Positions 1 through 6,382 are shown, counted from the stretch's first letter. The stretch is 12,108 nt of DNA from Thermoplasmata archaeon (GCA_030042815.1 JASHYY010000068.1:1-12108); one strand, 5' to 3'. Program-made: numbers and translations. The notes: generated from the letters alone by a model not told the origin.

Positions 1-703
1 CCGGGGGGCGCGCCTTCGGCGGTGGCTCCCGGGTGACGGTCACGGTCGGCGGCGGGGCGACCGACGCGGCGACCGGTCCGGAGTCGCCCGCGACGTGGCG
101 AGCCGCCGCGCCGAGCTCTTTTCGGAACGCCGGGCGGTCGACGTTCGGGTACCGGTGCAATGCGTCCCGGGCGGCGCGGACCCAGCCGTGCGGAACGCCG
201 CCCTCCGCGAGGGCCTCGTCGGTCGTCGCCGGCTCCTTCTCGAGCCGTTCGAGCAGGTCGAGCCGGTCGAGCGACTGGCGCACGATGTCGGCGAGGACGC
301 TCCGCTCCTCCGCCTCGGCGACGAACCGGATCGCCTCCGCGCGGACCGAGACGTACCCGACCCCGTCGCGTCCGCGGTAGAGGTGCACCTTCCCGACCAC
401 GAGCGCGGGTCGCGGGGCGGTCGAGGAGCGCAGCTGGGACATGGCACGGGGCTGGAAGCTCCCCGCGGTGACCGCGACCGCGCCGGTCGGGTCCGAGAGG
501 CGCGCCCGCCAGAACGGTTGGCTCTCGTCCCGGCCGATCGGCTCGGCGGGCGAGAGCGTGCCGGTGACGAGGACGCGGTTCATCCGCGCGCCGAACGGAG
601 AGAGGAGGTAGGCGGCGGCGCGCTCGCCCTCCCCCTTTTCCTCCTCGAGCGAGCTCTCGAGTTCGCGCGCGGTGACCCGCCAAGCGGTCTCGCGAAGCGT
701 CAC
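1..703 (-). CDS. RPA-associated protein (COG3390-like), 3' end beyond window
   Basis: The frame is open from a GTG at 701-703 to the left edge, giving 234 residues with the C-terminus missing. The start is set by context: GTG overlaps the TGA of rpa as GTGA, so the two are translationally coupled, and a GGTGGGG stretch lies just upstream. Residues about 40-125 (beginning MNRVLVTGTLSPAEPIGRDE) look like one OB-fold, with a FWRARLSDPTGAVAVTAG core typical of RPA-associated proteins. Residues 130-205 are helical and charged, and from 210 there is a proline-rich linker, so a further domain may lie outside the window. In euryarchaea such proteins are encoded next to RPA and bind it as a subunit of the single-stranded-DNA-binding complex. 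Family assignment rests on my recall of the pattern and on the operon; the role as an RPA partner is inferred from family and position. Confidence 0.72.
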   Translation of the reverse strand, partial: MTLRETAWRVTARELESSLEEEKGEGERAAAYLLSPFGARMNRVLVTGTLSPAEPIGRDESQPFWRARLSDPTGAVAVTAGSFQPRAMSQLRSSTAPRPALVVGKVHLYRGRDGVGYVSVRAEAIRFVAEAEERSVLADIVRQSLDRLDLLERLEKEPATTDEALAEGGVPHGWVRAARDALHRYPNVDRPAFRKELGAAARHVAGDSGPVAASVAPPPTVTVTREPPPKARPP

Positions 704-1869
704 GACCGGCCCCCACCGAGCCGGGTCGCGAGCTCCTCGGCGGTCGAGTCGAGGTCGACCTCGACCGGCTCGATCGACTCGGGCGTGATCGTCACCCCGA
801 AATCGTCCCGGGTCCCGGACCCGCGCACCCGCAGCCGTCTGCCGAGCAGGCGCTCGAGCAGCTCCTCGGCGATCAGGCTCGGGTCCGGCTGGTCCCGGAG
901 CCGGCGGCGCGCGTCGTCCAGAGTCAGTCCTCCGAGCCGTTCGGTGTCCGCGCGTCCGGCGTTCACCGTGAGGGAACCGGTCCCGTCGTCGAGCACGATC
1001 CGGGCCCGGAGGTCGAGCTGACCGTCGACCTGTCCGTGCACCCTACAAAGCCCGTTCTTGACCGACCGCTGACAGGTAGGGCACCGGTAGACGAGGCCGC
1101 TCGGCGGGAGAAGTCCTACCACCAGGCCCTCGACCGCGACCGCCGCTCCCCCGCCCTCGTCCTCCACGCGCGCGATGGAGCGGGGCGGGGCGCGCAGGAG
1201 CTCGGTCGGGTCGGGAAGGTCCGTCCCCTCGATTCGCACTACGGTCGCCCGCTCGTCCAGGACGAGCTGGGGCCTCCCCCGGAACGTGCGCACGTATCCC
1301 CCAGCGACCCGGACCGCCTCGCCCGCGACGAGGCCGAAGTCACTCCAGGAACTGAGCGCGACCGCGCCGGTCCGGTCGGCCAGGAGGCCCTCGTGCACGA
1401 CCCGACGCTCCTCTCCGACAGTGACCGACCGGGGCGCCACTCGGACGACCCGGGCTTCGAGCCGGAACCCCTCGAGCGGTGCCACGAGCTCGCGCACCGT
1501 CCGGAACGGGACCTCCTCGCCGTCGACCCGCGGCAGTTCCGCCGGACTCGCCGGTCCGACGCGCGTGCGCCAGGTGAACGTCACCTCGGGGCGCCCTCGG
1601 AACTCGCGCACTTCGGCCCCGACCGCGCGAACGACCGTGCCGCGCTCGAGCCCCTCGCGCGGCGGGTCCCACCAGGTGAACCGGACGCTCGCCGTCCCGT
1701 CGCTGAGAAGCCCCGACGCGAGGGGACGGCGCGAGCCGTCCGCGCGTCGGGTGACCTCCCGTCGATCGAACGTGACGATACGGGCGACGAGCTCGATGGG
1801 CGACACGGCAGGAGAAAGGTCCTTCAACCGGACCTCGGGAACCGATGGTGCGCTCTCGCGAGAGGCCAT
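700..1869 (-). CDS. rpa: Replication protein A (archaeal ssDNA-binding protein with zinc finger)
   Basis: This 389-residue protein is an archaeal RPA large-subunit homologue, which coats single-stranded DNA in replication, repair and recombination. Three OB-fold-like segments can be read at residues about 25-100, 133-212 and 245-305. Each has the family's alternating pattern of a V-G-x-V-x-x-F-R-G-R-P type strand (EVREFRGRPEVTF at 87-98, GYVRTFRGRPQLVL at 191-204). A zinc-finger motif follows: C263-x2-C266-x8-C275-x2-H278, in YRCPTCQRSVKNGLCRVHG, as in euryarchaeal RPA41-type proteins. The start is ATG at 1867-1869, about 35 bases downstream of a TATA-like box, so the leader would be about 10 bases. 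It is the first gene of an operon with the RPA-associated protein and is divergent from pyrF. Length and domain order are normal. Confidence 0.9.
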   Translation of the reverse strand: MASRESAPSVPEVRLKDLSPAVSPIELVARIVTFDRREVTRRADGSRRPLASGLLSDGTASVRFTWWDPPREGLERGTVVRAVGAEVREFRGRPEVTFTWRTRVGPASPAELPRVDGEEVPFRTVRELVAPLEGFRLEARVVRVAPRSVTVGEERRVVHEGLLADRTGAVALSSWSDFGLVAGEAVRVAGGYVRTFRGRPQLVLDERATVVRIEGTDLPDPTELLRAPPRSIARVEDEGGGAAVAVEGLVVGLLPPSGLVYRCPTCQRSVKNGLCRVHGQVDGQLDLRARIVLDDGTGSLTVNAGRADTERLGGLTLDDARRRLRDQPDPSLIAEELLERLLGRRLRVRGSGTRDDFGVTITPESIEPVEVDLDSTAEELATRLGGGRS

Positions 1870-1903
1870 GGGAACTACGACGGGCGCGGGGAACGAGCCC
1901 GTC

Positions 1904-1911
1904 CCATAAAA
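1904..1911 (-). promoter_or_regulatory. TATA-like box for the rpa operon
   Basis: On the minus strand this reads TTTTATGG inside otherwise almost pure GC sequence, 35-42 bases upstream of the rpa ATG. That fits an archaeal TATA box with transcription starting near 1880 and a leader of about 10 bases. The assignment is by composition and spacing only. Confidence 0.5.
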
Positions 1912-1959
1912 CGGCCGCGACGTCCGCGGGCGATGGAACGGTCGTGCGGACCCGGCGAA

Positions 1960-1984
1960 GCCCCGGCCGCGGGGCCCGGGCCCC
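1960..1984. repeat. GC-only hairpin overlapping a perfect 14-bp palindrome between rpa and pyrF
   Basis: GCCCCG at 1960-1965 pairs with CGGGGC at 1970-1975 around a GCCG loop. Overlapping it, GGGGCCCGGGCCCC at 1971-1984 is a perfect palindrome. The pair sits just upstream of the putative pyrF promoter in the 155-base divergent region (1870-2024), which otherwise holds only the two promoter-like boxes. It could be an operator or a chance product of the GC-rich composition. Confidence 0.35.
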
Positions 1985-1988
1985 CAAG

Positions 1989-1997
1989 GCTTTTCCG
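1989..1997 (+). promoter_or_regulatory. Weak TATA-like element for pyrF
   Basis: GGCTTTTCC is the only AT-rich run upstream of pyrF in the divergent gap. It lies about 30 bases before the chosen TTG start, so the transcript would be leaderless or nearly so. The match to an archaeal TATA box is poor, and the call rests on spacing and local composition. Confidence 0.35.
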
Positions 1998-2024
1998 TTG
2001 GGCTCCCTAGACGGCCGACCTTCC

Positions 2025-2867
2025 TTGGCGCCGAAGTTCAACGCCCGCGTCGACCGGGTCCTCTCCGCCCGCAACTCCCTCGTGTGCGTCGGGCTCGACC
2101 CGGACCCGACCCTGATGCCGAAAACCGTCCGGCGGCTGGGTCCGGGGCCGCAGCTCGAGCGCTTCCTCGGCGGGGTGATCCAGTCGACCTACCCCCACGC
2201 GGCGGCGTACAAGATGCAGCTCGGGTCGTACCTCCAGTACGGCCCGAAGGGGCTCGAAGTGCTCGCGAAGCTGCCGAAGGTCATCGGCCCGACGCGGCTG
2301 CGCATCCTCGACATGAAATCGAACGACATCCCGAACGTCATGCGGATGTGGCGGGACGGCGCGTTCCGTGGGTTCGGCTTCGATGCCGTCACGGTCACCC
2401 CATGGCTCGGCTGGGAGACCCTCGAGCCGTTCCTCGCGGACCCGGCGCACGGGATCTTCGTGGTCGCTCACTCGACCAATCCGGGCGCGCTCGACTTCCA
2501 GGAGATCCCGACCCCGCGCGGCCCGCTCTGGCTCGCGGTCGTCGGCGAGGCACGGCGACTCGCCCACGCGCACGGCAACGTCGGCGTGGTCATCGGCGCG
2601 ACGTTCGCCGACGCGTTCCACCACGCCCGGGCGACCCTCGGGAACGGGATCCCGATCCTCGTCCCCGGCATCGGAGCCCAGGGAGGGTCGCTCGCGACGG
2701 CCGTCCGCGAGGGGGTCGACGCCCGGGGCCGCGCGCTGATCGTGAACGCGTCTCGGAGCATCCTCTACGCGTCATCGGGCGCCGACTGGAAGAAGGCGGC
2801 CGGGGCCGAGGCCGAGCGGCTCAAGGTCCAGATAAATCAGCTGCGCGCAGGGCTGCGTACAGCTTGA
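2025..2867 (+). CDS. pyrF: Orotidine 5'-phosphate decarboxylase
   Basis: The enzyme decarboxylates OMP to UMP, the final step of de novo pyrimidine synthesis, in the cytoplasm. From a TTG start the protein is 280 residues and a complete TIM barrel. CVGLDPDP carries the substrate-binding D25. LDMKSNDI (95-102) holds the catalytic Asp-Lys-Asp array (D96, K98, D101). VTPWLG, AHSTNPGALDFQ and GATF are barrel strand ends, PGIGAQGG (214-221) is the phosphate loop, and NASRSILYAS includes phosphate-contacting R244. The spacing of these motifs and the length resemble the longer 'subfamily 2' PyrF of bacteria rather than the roughly 220-residue archaeal form. The TTG at 2025 was chosen because homology begins a few residues after it and no ATG lies in frame before it except inside rpa. 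No Shine-Dalgarno is visible, which suits a leaderless message. The 3' end overlaps the oppositely oriented glycosyltransferase gene by 47 bases. Confidence 0.9.
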   Translation: MAPKFNARVDRVLSARNSLVCVGLDPDPTLMPKTVRRLGPGPQLERFLGGVIQSTYPHAAAYKMQLGSYLQYGPKGLEVLAKLPKVIGPTRLRILDMKSNDIPNVMRMWRDGAFRGFGFDAVTVTPWLGWETLEPFLADPAHGIFVVAHSTNPGALDFQEIPTPRGPLWLAVVGEARRLAHAHGNVGVVIGATFADAFHHARATLGNGIPILVPGIGAQGGSLATAVREGVDARGRALIVNASRSILYASSGADWKKAAGAEAERLKVQINQLRAGLRTA

Positions 2868-3966
2868 GCAACTGGCCCGCGACCGTCGCGAGGCCGTAGC
2901 GTTCCTCGGCCCGCCGTCGTGCCGCCGCGCCCATCCGGCGGGCGAGGTCGGTGTCGTCGAGCAGCGAGCGCACCTTCGCGGCGAGGTCCGAGGCGAGGAG
3001 CGGCTCGGTCAGCAGACCCTCCTTCCCGGGCTCGATCACCTCGCGGACCCCGGGGGCGTCCGCGATGACGACCGGGAGGCCGACCGCCATCGCCTCGGCG
3101 ATCGCCAGCCCAAACCCCTCGAGCCGGTTCTGCGACGGGAAAACGAACATCTCGGCGAGCGCGAGGTACCGCGGCAGGTCGTCGTCCGAGACGGACGGGC
3201 AGAAGCGGACCCGGGACTCGACGCCCAACCGCCGGGCCTGCCCGATCAGGCTCGGGAGACGGGGGCCGGCCCCGATCACGACGAGCACGACGTCGGGAGG
3301 AAGCAGCGGAAGGGCCCGGAGGATGACGTCGACGCCTTTGTGCGGTACGAGCCGCCCGGTGAAGGCGAGGACGCGCTTCCCCTCGAGCCGCAGGTCGCCC
3401 CTCAGCGCCGTGGCGTCGAGCCCCGGACGGAACCGTTCGAGGTCGACCACGGACGGAATGACGGCGAGCTCGCGTCCCCGGAGCATGGCGGAGGTGACGC
3501 CGTAGCTGCGCGCGTGGACGACGATCCGGTCCACCCGGTCCAGCGTCCGGGCCAGGAAGACCCTCTGGTAGAGCTCCGCGAGGACCCGCCCGGAGAACCC
3601 GGGGAGGAAGAGGTCGCAGTGGTAGGTGAGGCAGAGTGGGGTCGACCGTTTCTCGAGCCCTCGTGTCGCGAAGTACGACGTGAGCGGCGGCGGATAGTGG
3701 AGGTGGAACACGTCCGGGTCGAGGCCCCGGACCGCGCGGGCCGTGCCGACATCGAGCGGGGTGTTGAACGCGACGCCGAGCGAACGCGAGCGCAGGATGC
3801 GGGCGCCCTCGAGCTGCTCCTCCTTCGGGAGGCTCCGGTCGTAGCGGGACGTGACGACGCTGACCTCGTGGCCCTCCCGCGCGAACTCTCGCACGAGCCC
3901 CCGGACGTGCGACTCGACCCCTCCGGTGTGGGGGGCGAAGAAGGGGGTTACTTGGACGATGCGCAC
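2821..3966 (-). CDS. Glycosyltransferase family 4 (GT-B fold)
   Basis: This 381-residue protein has both Rossmann-like halves of a GT-B retaining glycosyltransferase. It opens with MRIVQVTPFFAPHTGGVESH, the usual acceptor-domain start with its glycine loop. It continues with HLHYPP near 88 and CDLF near 117. The donor domain holds FTGRLVPHKG (R205 and K210, expected to contact the sugar-nucleotide phosphates) and the E-x7-E motif EGFGLAIAE (E283, E291). It has no membrane segment. The family makes surface glycans, glycolipids or protein N-glycans from nucleotide or lipid-linked sugars; the donor and acceptor cannot be told from sequence. The GTG start is well fixed, because an in-frame TGA lies ten codons upstream with no other start between. 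It follows pdxS by 74 bases and may be co-transcribed, though a weak AT patch (GAATACG, about 3990) precedes it. Confidence 0.88.
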   Translation of the reverse strand: MRIVQVTPFFAPHTGGVESHVRGLVREFAREGHEVSVVTSRYDRSLPKEEQLEGARILRSRSLGVAFNTPLDVGTARAVRGLDPDVFHLHYPPPLTSYFATRGLEKRSTPLCLTYHCDLFLPGFSGRVLAELYQRVFLARTLDRVDRIVVHARSYGVTSAMLRGRELAVIPSVVDLERFRPGLDATALRGDLRLEGKRVLAFTGRLVPHKGVDVILRALPLLPPDVVLVVIGAGPRLPSLIGQARRLGVESRVRFCPSVSDDDLPRYLALAEMFVFPSQNRLEGFGLAIAEAMAVGLPVVIADAPGVREVIEPGKEGLLTEPLLASDLAAKVRSLLDDTDLARRMGAAARRRAEERYGLATVAGQLLKLYAALRAADLSGP

Positions 3967-4040
3967 GAGGCGGCGGTACCGGTCGTCCCGTATTCAGCCC
4001 ATCGTTCGACTGCCGGCGGGGTCGCCACCGCCGCCGGAGC

Positions 4041-4988
4041 TCACGCCTCGGTGGCGTCGCGCCGCCGGGCCGGGGCGACGACCGGCTCGGACTCCCGGAC
4101 CTGCAGCATCTGGTCGGGCGCGAGCGTCGTGATCTCGACGCCCTTCATCGCCTCGCCGAGGCCCGCCGAGACGCGCGCGAGGACGTCCGGCTCGTCGTAG
4201 TGGAGCGATGCCTCGACGACCGCCCGGGCGACCTTCATCGGGTGCTCCGCCTTGAAGATCCCGCTGCCGACGAAGATCCCGTCCACGCCGAGGAGACGGC
4301 AGAGCGCGGCGTCCGCGGGGGTCGCGATGCCCCCGGCCGCGAAGTTGACGACGGGCAGTCGCCCCAGCGACCGGACCTCGAGCAGGATCGACTCGGAGAC
4401 GCGCTCCCGCTTCGCCCATGCGCCGAGGTCCTTCTTCGGGAGCTTCAGGACCTCCGCGACGTCGGACGACATCTGGTGGATGTGGCGGACCGCCTCGATG
4501 ACGTTGCCGGTGCCGGCCTCGCCCTTCGTGCGGATCATCGCCGCGCCCTCCTCGATGCGGCGCAGCGCCTCCCCGAGGTTGCGTGCGCCGCAGACGAACG
4601 GCACCTTGAACTCCTTCTTGTCGACGTGCTGGAACGGGTCGGCCGGCGTCAGCACCTCCGACTCGTCGACCATGTCGACGGCGAGCGCCTCGAGGATGCG
4701 CGCTTCGGCGGTGTGGCCGATGCGGCACTTCGCCATCACCGGGATCGAGACCCGGTCCTTGATCTCGCGCACCTTGAGGGGATCGGCCATCCGGGCGACC
4801 CCTCCGGCGGCGCGGATGTCGGCCGGAACCCGCTCGAGCGCCATCACCGCGACCGCGCCGGCGTCCTCCGCGATGGCGGCCTGGTCGGCGGTCGTCACGT
4901 CCATGATGACCCCACCCTGCTGCATCCGGGCGAACCCGCGCTTCACCAGCTCTGTTCCGAACCGGAGCTTCTCCATCATGTCGGCCAT
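4041..4988 (-). CDS. pdxS: Pyridoxal 5'-phosphate synthase, PdxS lyase subunit
   Basis: PdxS builds pyridoxal 5'-phosphate (vitamin B6) directly from ribose 5-phosphate, glyceraldehyde 3-phosphate and ammonia; the glutaminase partner PdxT supplies the ammonia and is not in this window. The 315 residues match the family almost end to end: GGVIMDV with D30, the run ALERVPADIRAAGGVARMAD, MAKCRIGH with the imine-forming K87, DESEVLTPAD, IRTKGEAGTGN with the second lysine K155, VNFAAGGIATPADAAL and FVGSGIFK. All catalytic residues are present. The C-terminus continues about 20 residues past the usual end with an Ala/Arg-rich tail of unknown use. The ATG at 4986-4988 gives the standard N-terminus, 33-39 bases below a TATA-like box. 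It is the first gene of a minus-strand unit leading to the glycosyltransferase and is divergent from the thiamine operon. Confidence 0.97.
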   Translation of the reverse strand: MADMMEKLRFGTELVKRGFARMQQGGVIMDVTTADQAAIAEDAGAVAVMALERVPADIRAAGGVARMADPLKVREIKDRVSIPVMAKCRIGHTAEARILEALAVDMVDESEVLTPADPFQHVDKKEFKVPFVCGARNLGEALRRIEEGAAMIRTKGEAGTGNVIEAVRHIHQMSSDVAEVLKLPKKDLGAWAKRERVSESILLEVRSLGRLPVVNFAAGGIATPADAALCRLLGVDGIFVGSGIFKAEHPMKVARAVVEASLHYDEPDVLARVSAGLGEAMKGVEITTLAPDQMLQVRESEPVVAPARRRDATEA

Positions 4989-5020
4989 GGAACCCGAACC
5001 GTTCTGCTAGTTCCCTGTGG

Positions 5021-5027
5021 CCTATAA
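5021..5027 (-). promoter_or_regulatory. TATA-like box for pdxS
   Basis: The minus strand reads GCTTATAGGCC here, centred about 36 bases upstream of the pdxS ATG, predicting a start of transcription near 4998 and a 10-base leader. The spacing equals that of the rpa box, which supports both. Confidence 0.55.
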
Positions 5028-5051
5028 GCCCGCGGGACCGAGGCCAGTAAC

Positions 5052-5059
5052 GTTAATTC
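5052..5059 (+). promoter_or_regulatory. TATA-like box for the thiamine operon
   Basis: GTTAATTC is the only AT-rich patch before the riboswitch. An archaeal TATA box here would start transcription near 5080, which is where the conserved aptamer begins. The box is about 24 bases from the pdxS box on the other strand, so the two promoters are back to back. Confidence 0.5.
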
Positions 5060-5079
5060 TCCACCGGCGATGGAACCGG

Positions 5080-5170
5080 ACGCAGGGGGAGCTGGGCACC
5101 GGCTGAGAGGACGGGGGAGACCCCGTCGACCCCACGAACCTGCACGGGATAATGCCCGCGAAGGGAACGC
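5080..5170 (+). promoter_or_regulatory. TPP riboswitch (THI element)
   Basis: The conserved aptamer parts appear in the right order. GGGGG at 5085-5089 forms P2 with CCCC near 5130. GCUGG (5091-5095) and CCGGC (5099-5103) form P3, and the invariant CTGAGA follows at 5103-5108. An optional stem-loop comes next, ACGGGG-GAGA-CCCCGT at 5111-5126, with a GNRA loop. The second half is GAACCTG at 5136-5142, then CGGGATAATGCCCG, which forms P5 around the UAAUG loop, then CGAAGGGAA closing P4. This half normally holds the pyrophosphate of TPP and the CUGAGA half the pyrimidine. P1 could not be paired convincingly. TPP binding is expected to lower expression of thiB-thiP-thiQ. No T-rich terminator follows, so control of translation initiation is the likelier mode. 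Confidence 0.93.
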
Positions 5171-5171
5171 A

Positions 5172-5216
5172 ATGCCGCGGCTGAAGCAACTCTCGACCGG
5201 TACCGGTCGCGGATGA
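5172..5216 (+). CDS. Possible leader ORF (14 codons) between riboswitch and thiB
   Basis: ATG at 5172-5174 opens MPRLKQLSTGTGRG and ends in TGA at 5214-5216, which overlaps the thiB ATG as ATGA, the same junction used between thiB and thiP. The aptamer's terminal AAGGGAA lies about six bases before this ATG and could act as a weak Shine-Dalgarno. If translated, the ORF would couple thiB translation to ribosome access at the riboswitch end. Against it: the same frame is open back to an ATG at 5070 across the aptamer itself, so its openness may be chance in GC-rich DNA. No known peptide family was recognised. Confidence 0.25.
   Translation: MPRLKQLSTGTGRG
5194..5209. repeat. Perfect 16-bp palindrome just before thiB start
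   Basis: CGACCGGTACCGGTCG is its own reverse complement and ends three bases before the thiB ATG. As RNA it would form a six-base-pair hairpin with a GUAC loop over the ribosome landing site. It is a candidate expression platform for the riboswitch or a protein-binding operator. The core CGGTACCG also occurs in several coding regions of the window (near 3972, 6637, 9507 and 11379), which weakens the case for a dedicated site. Confidence 0.45.
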
Positions 5217-6382
5217 CGGCCGTCCCCGGTCTGTCCGCCCCGCCGCCCCGGAGGCTGCGCGGGCCCGGTCGGCTCGGAAAGGTCCTCCGCGTGACCGCGG
5301 TCGTCGTGGTCGTCCTGGTCGCGGGGATCGGGGTCGCGGAGTACCTCTCGACGGGACTCGGCGAGCCCACGCTCGTGGTCTATACCTATCCGAGTCTTTT
5401 CGGCGGACCGGGGACCCCCGCCTACTCCGAGGTCTTCGGCACGTTTGCGGCCGCCCACCACGTGCATATCGAGGTCGAATTCCCGGCGGGGACGCTCGCG
5501 AGCACCCTCCTCGCGCAGTCGAACGCCCCTCAGGCCGACCTCGTCATCGGGCTCGACGAGATCACGGCCCCCGAGGCCGAAGAGCACGGTCTCCTCGTCC
5601 CGTATGCCCCGCCGGAGCTTTCGAGCGTCTCCCCGAGCCTGGTCGGCCAGATCAGTCCCGACGACGGCGTGGTCCCCTACGAGTGGGGATACCTCGCAAT
5701 CGACTACAACGCCTCGTTCGCCGCGGCGAGCGGCGGGGCCGTCGCCCATGCGACGTTCCCGGACTTCGTCACGAACTCTTCCTGGGCCAACCAGCTCTTG
5801 ATCGAGGACCCGACGGTCGACATCACGGGCGAGGAGTTCCTCGTCTGGGAGGTTGAGTACTACGAGCAGGTCCTCCACCAGAACTGGACGACCTGGTGGA
5901 CGGGTGTGCTCCCCGACCTCACCTACAAGCCGGCCCCCGACTGGGGGACCGCGTTCGCGGAGTTCTCGACGCCCCCCGGCAACCCCGGGATGGTCGTGAG
6001 CTACTCGACCGACCCGGCGTACGCGGCCTACTACGGGGCGGGTGGGCAGTTCAACTCCACCGTCAGCTGGGCGAACGGGACCGCGTACGGCTGGCGGACG
6101 ATCTACGGCGTCGGGATCGTCAGCGGCTCCCGCCACCTGGCGCTCGACCAGGAGTTCGAGCAGTGGCTCCTGAGCGGCCCGGTCCAGTCGCTCATCCCCA
6201 CGAACGAGTGGGAGTACCCGGCGAACGGGACGGTCCCCTTGCCGCCCGTGTACGACGCGGCCCTGAACCCCGCAGGGATCGTTGCGCTGAACGCCGGTAC
6301 GACACCGGAAGCGGTCGCGGGGTCCCTCAACGGCTGGCTGAACACGTACCAGCAGATGGCCGACCAGCTCCTCCCGCCATGA
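5213..6382 (+). CDS. thiB: Thiamine ABC transporter, membrane-anchored substrate-binding protein
   Basis: ThiB captures thiamine or its phosphates outside the cell and delivers them to ThiP. The 389 residues align along their length with bacterial thiamine-binding protein: LVVYTYPSLF (54-63), DLVIGLDE (109-116), PYEWGYLAIDY (155-165), IEDPTVDITGEEFLVW (197-212), VVSYSTDPAYAAYY (261-274), and IPTNEWEYPAN (328-338), which matches the ligand-stacking NWMYP region. The N-terminus has arginines then a single hydrophobic segment at about 27-44 with no lipobox cysteine and no clear cleavage site, so it probably acts as a membrane anchor. Six N-x-S/T sequons (N166, N188, N224, N281, N288, N338) suggest N-glycosylation. 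ATG 5213 was chosen because it keeps the positive residues before the anchor; GTG 5291 is an alternative with a slightly better Shine-Dalgarno. It is the first gene of the riboswitch-controlled operon and overlaps thiP as ATGA. Confidence 0.93.
   Translation: MTAVPGLSAPPPRRLRGPGRLGKVLRVTAVVVVVLVAGIGVAEYLSTGLGEPTLVVYTYPSLFGGPGTPAYSEVFGTFAAAHHVHIEVEFPAGTLASTLLAQSNAPQADLVIGLDEITAPEAEEHGLLVPYAPPELSSVSPSLVGQISPDDGVVPYEWGYLAIDYNASFAAASGGAVAHATFPDFVTNSSWANQLLIEDPTVDITGEEFLVWEVEYYEQVLHQNWTTWWTGVLPDLTYKPAPDWGTAFAEFSTPPGNPGMVVSYSTDPAYAAYYGAGGQFNSTVSWANGTAYGWRTIYGVGIVSGSRHLALDQEFEQWLLSGPVQSLIPTNEWEYPANGTVPLPPVYDAALNPAGIVALNAGTTPEAVAGSLNGWLNTYQQMADQLLPP

Noticed and set aside
1845..2024. Extension of pyrF upstream to an ATG at 1845.
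   Set aside because: It would overlap the rpa start and both promoters, and the added residues are Arg/Gly-rich without homology to the enzyme.
5111..5126. The strong GC hairpin ACGGGG-GAGA-CCCCGT taken as a terminator.
   Set aside because: It sits between the CTGAGA and the second half of the TPP aptamer, where an optional stem normally lies, and no T tract follows.
5070..5216. A 48-codon frame from ATG 5070 across the riboswitch to the thiB start.
   Set aside because: Translation would run through the folded aptamer, the predicted transcript starts after this ATG, and the product has no recognisable features. Only its last 14 codons were kept, as a weak candidate.
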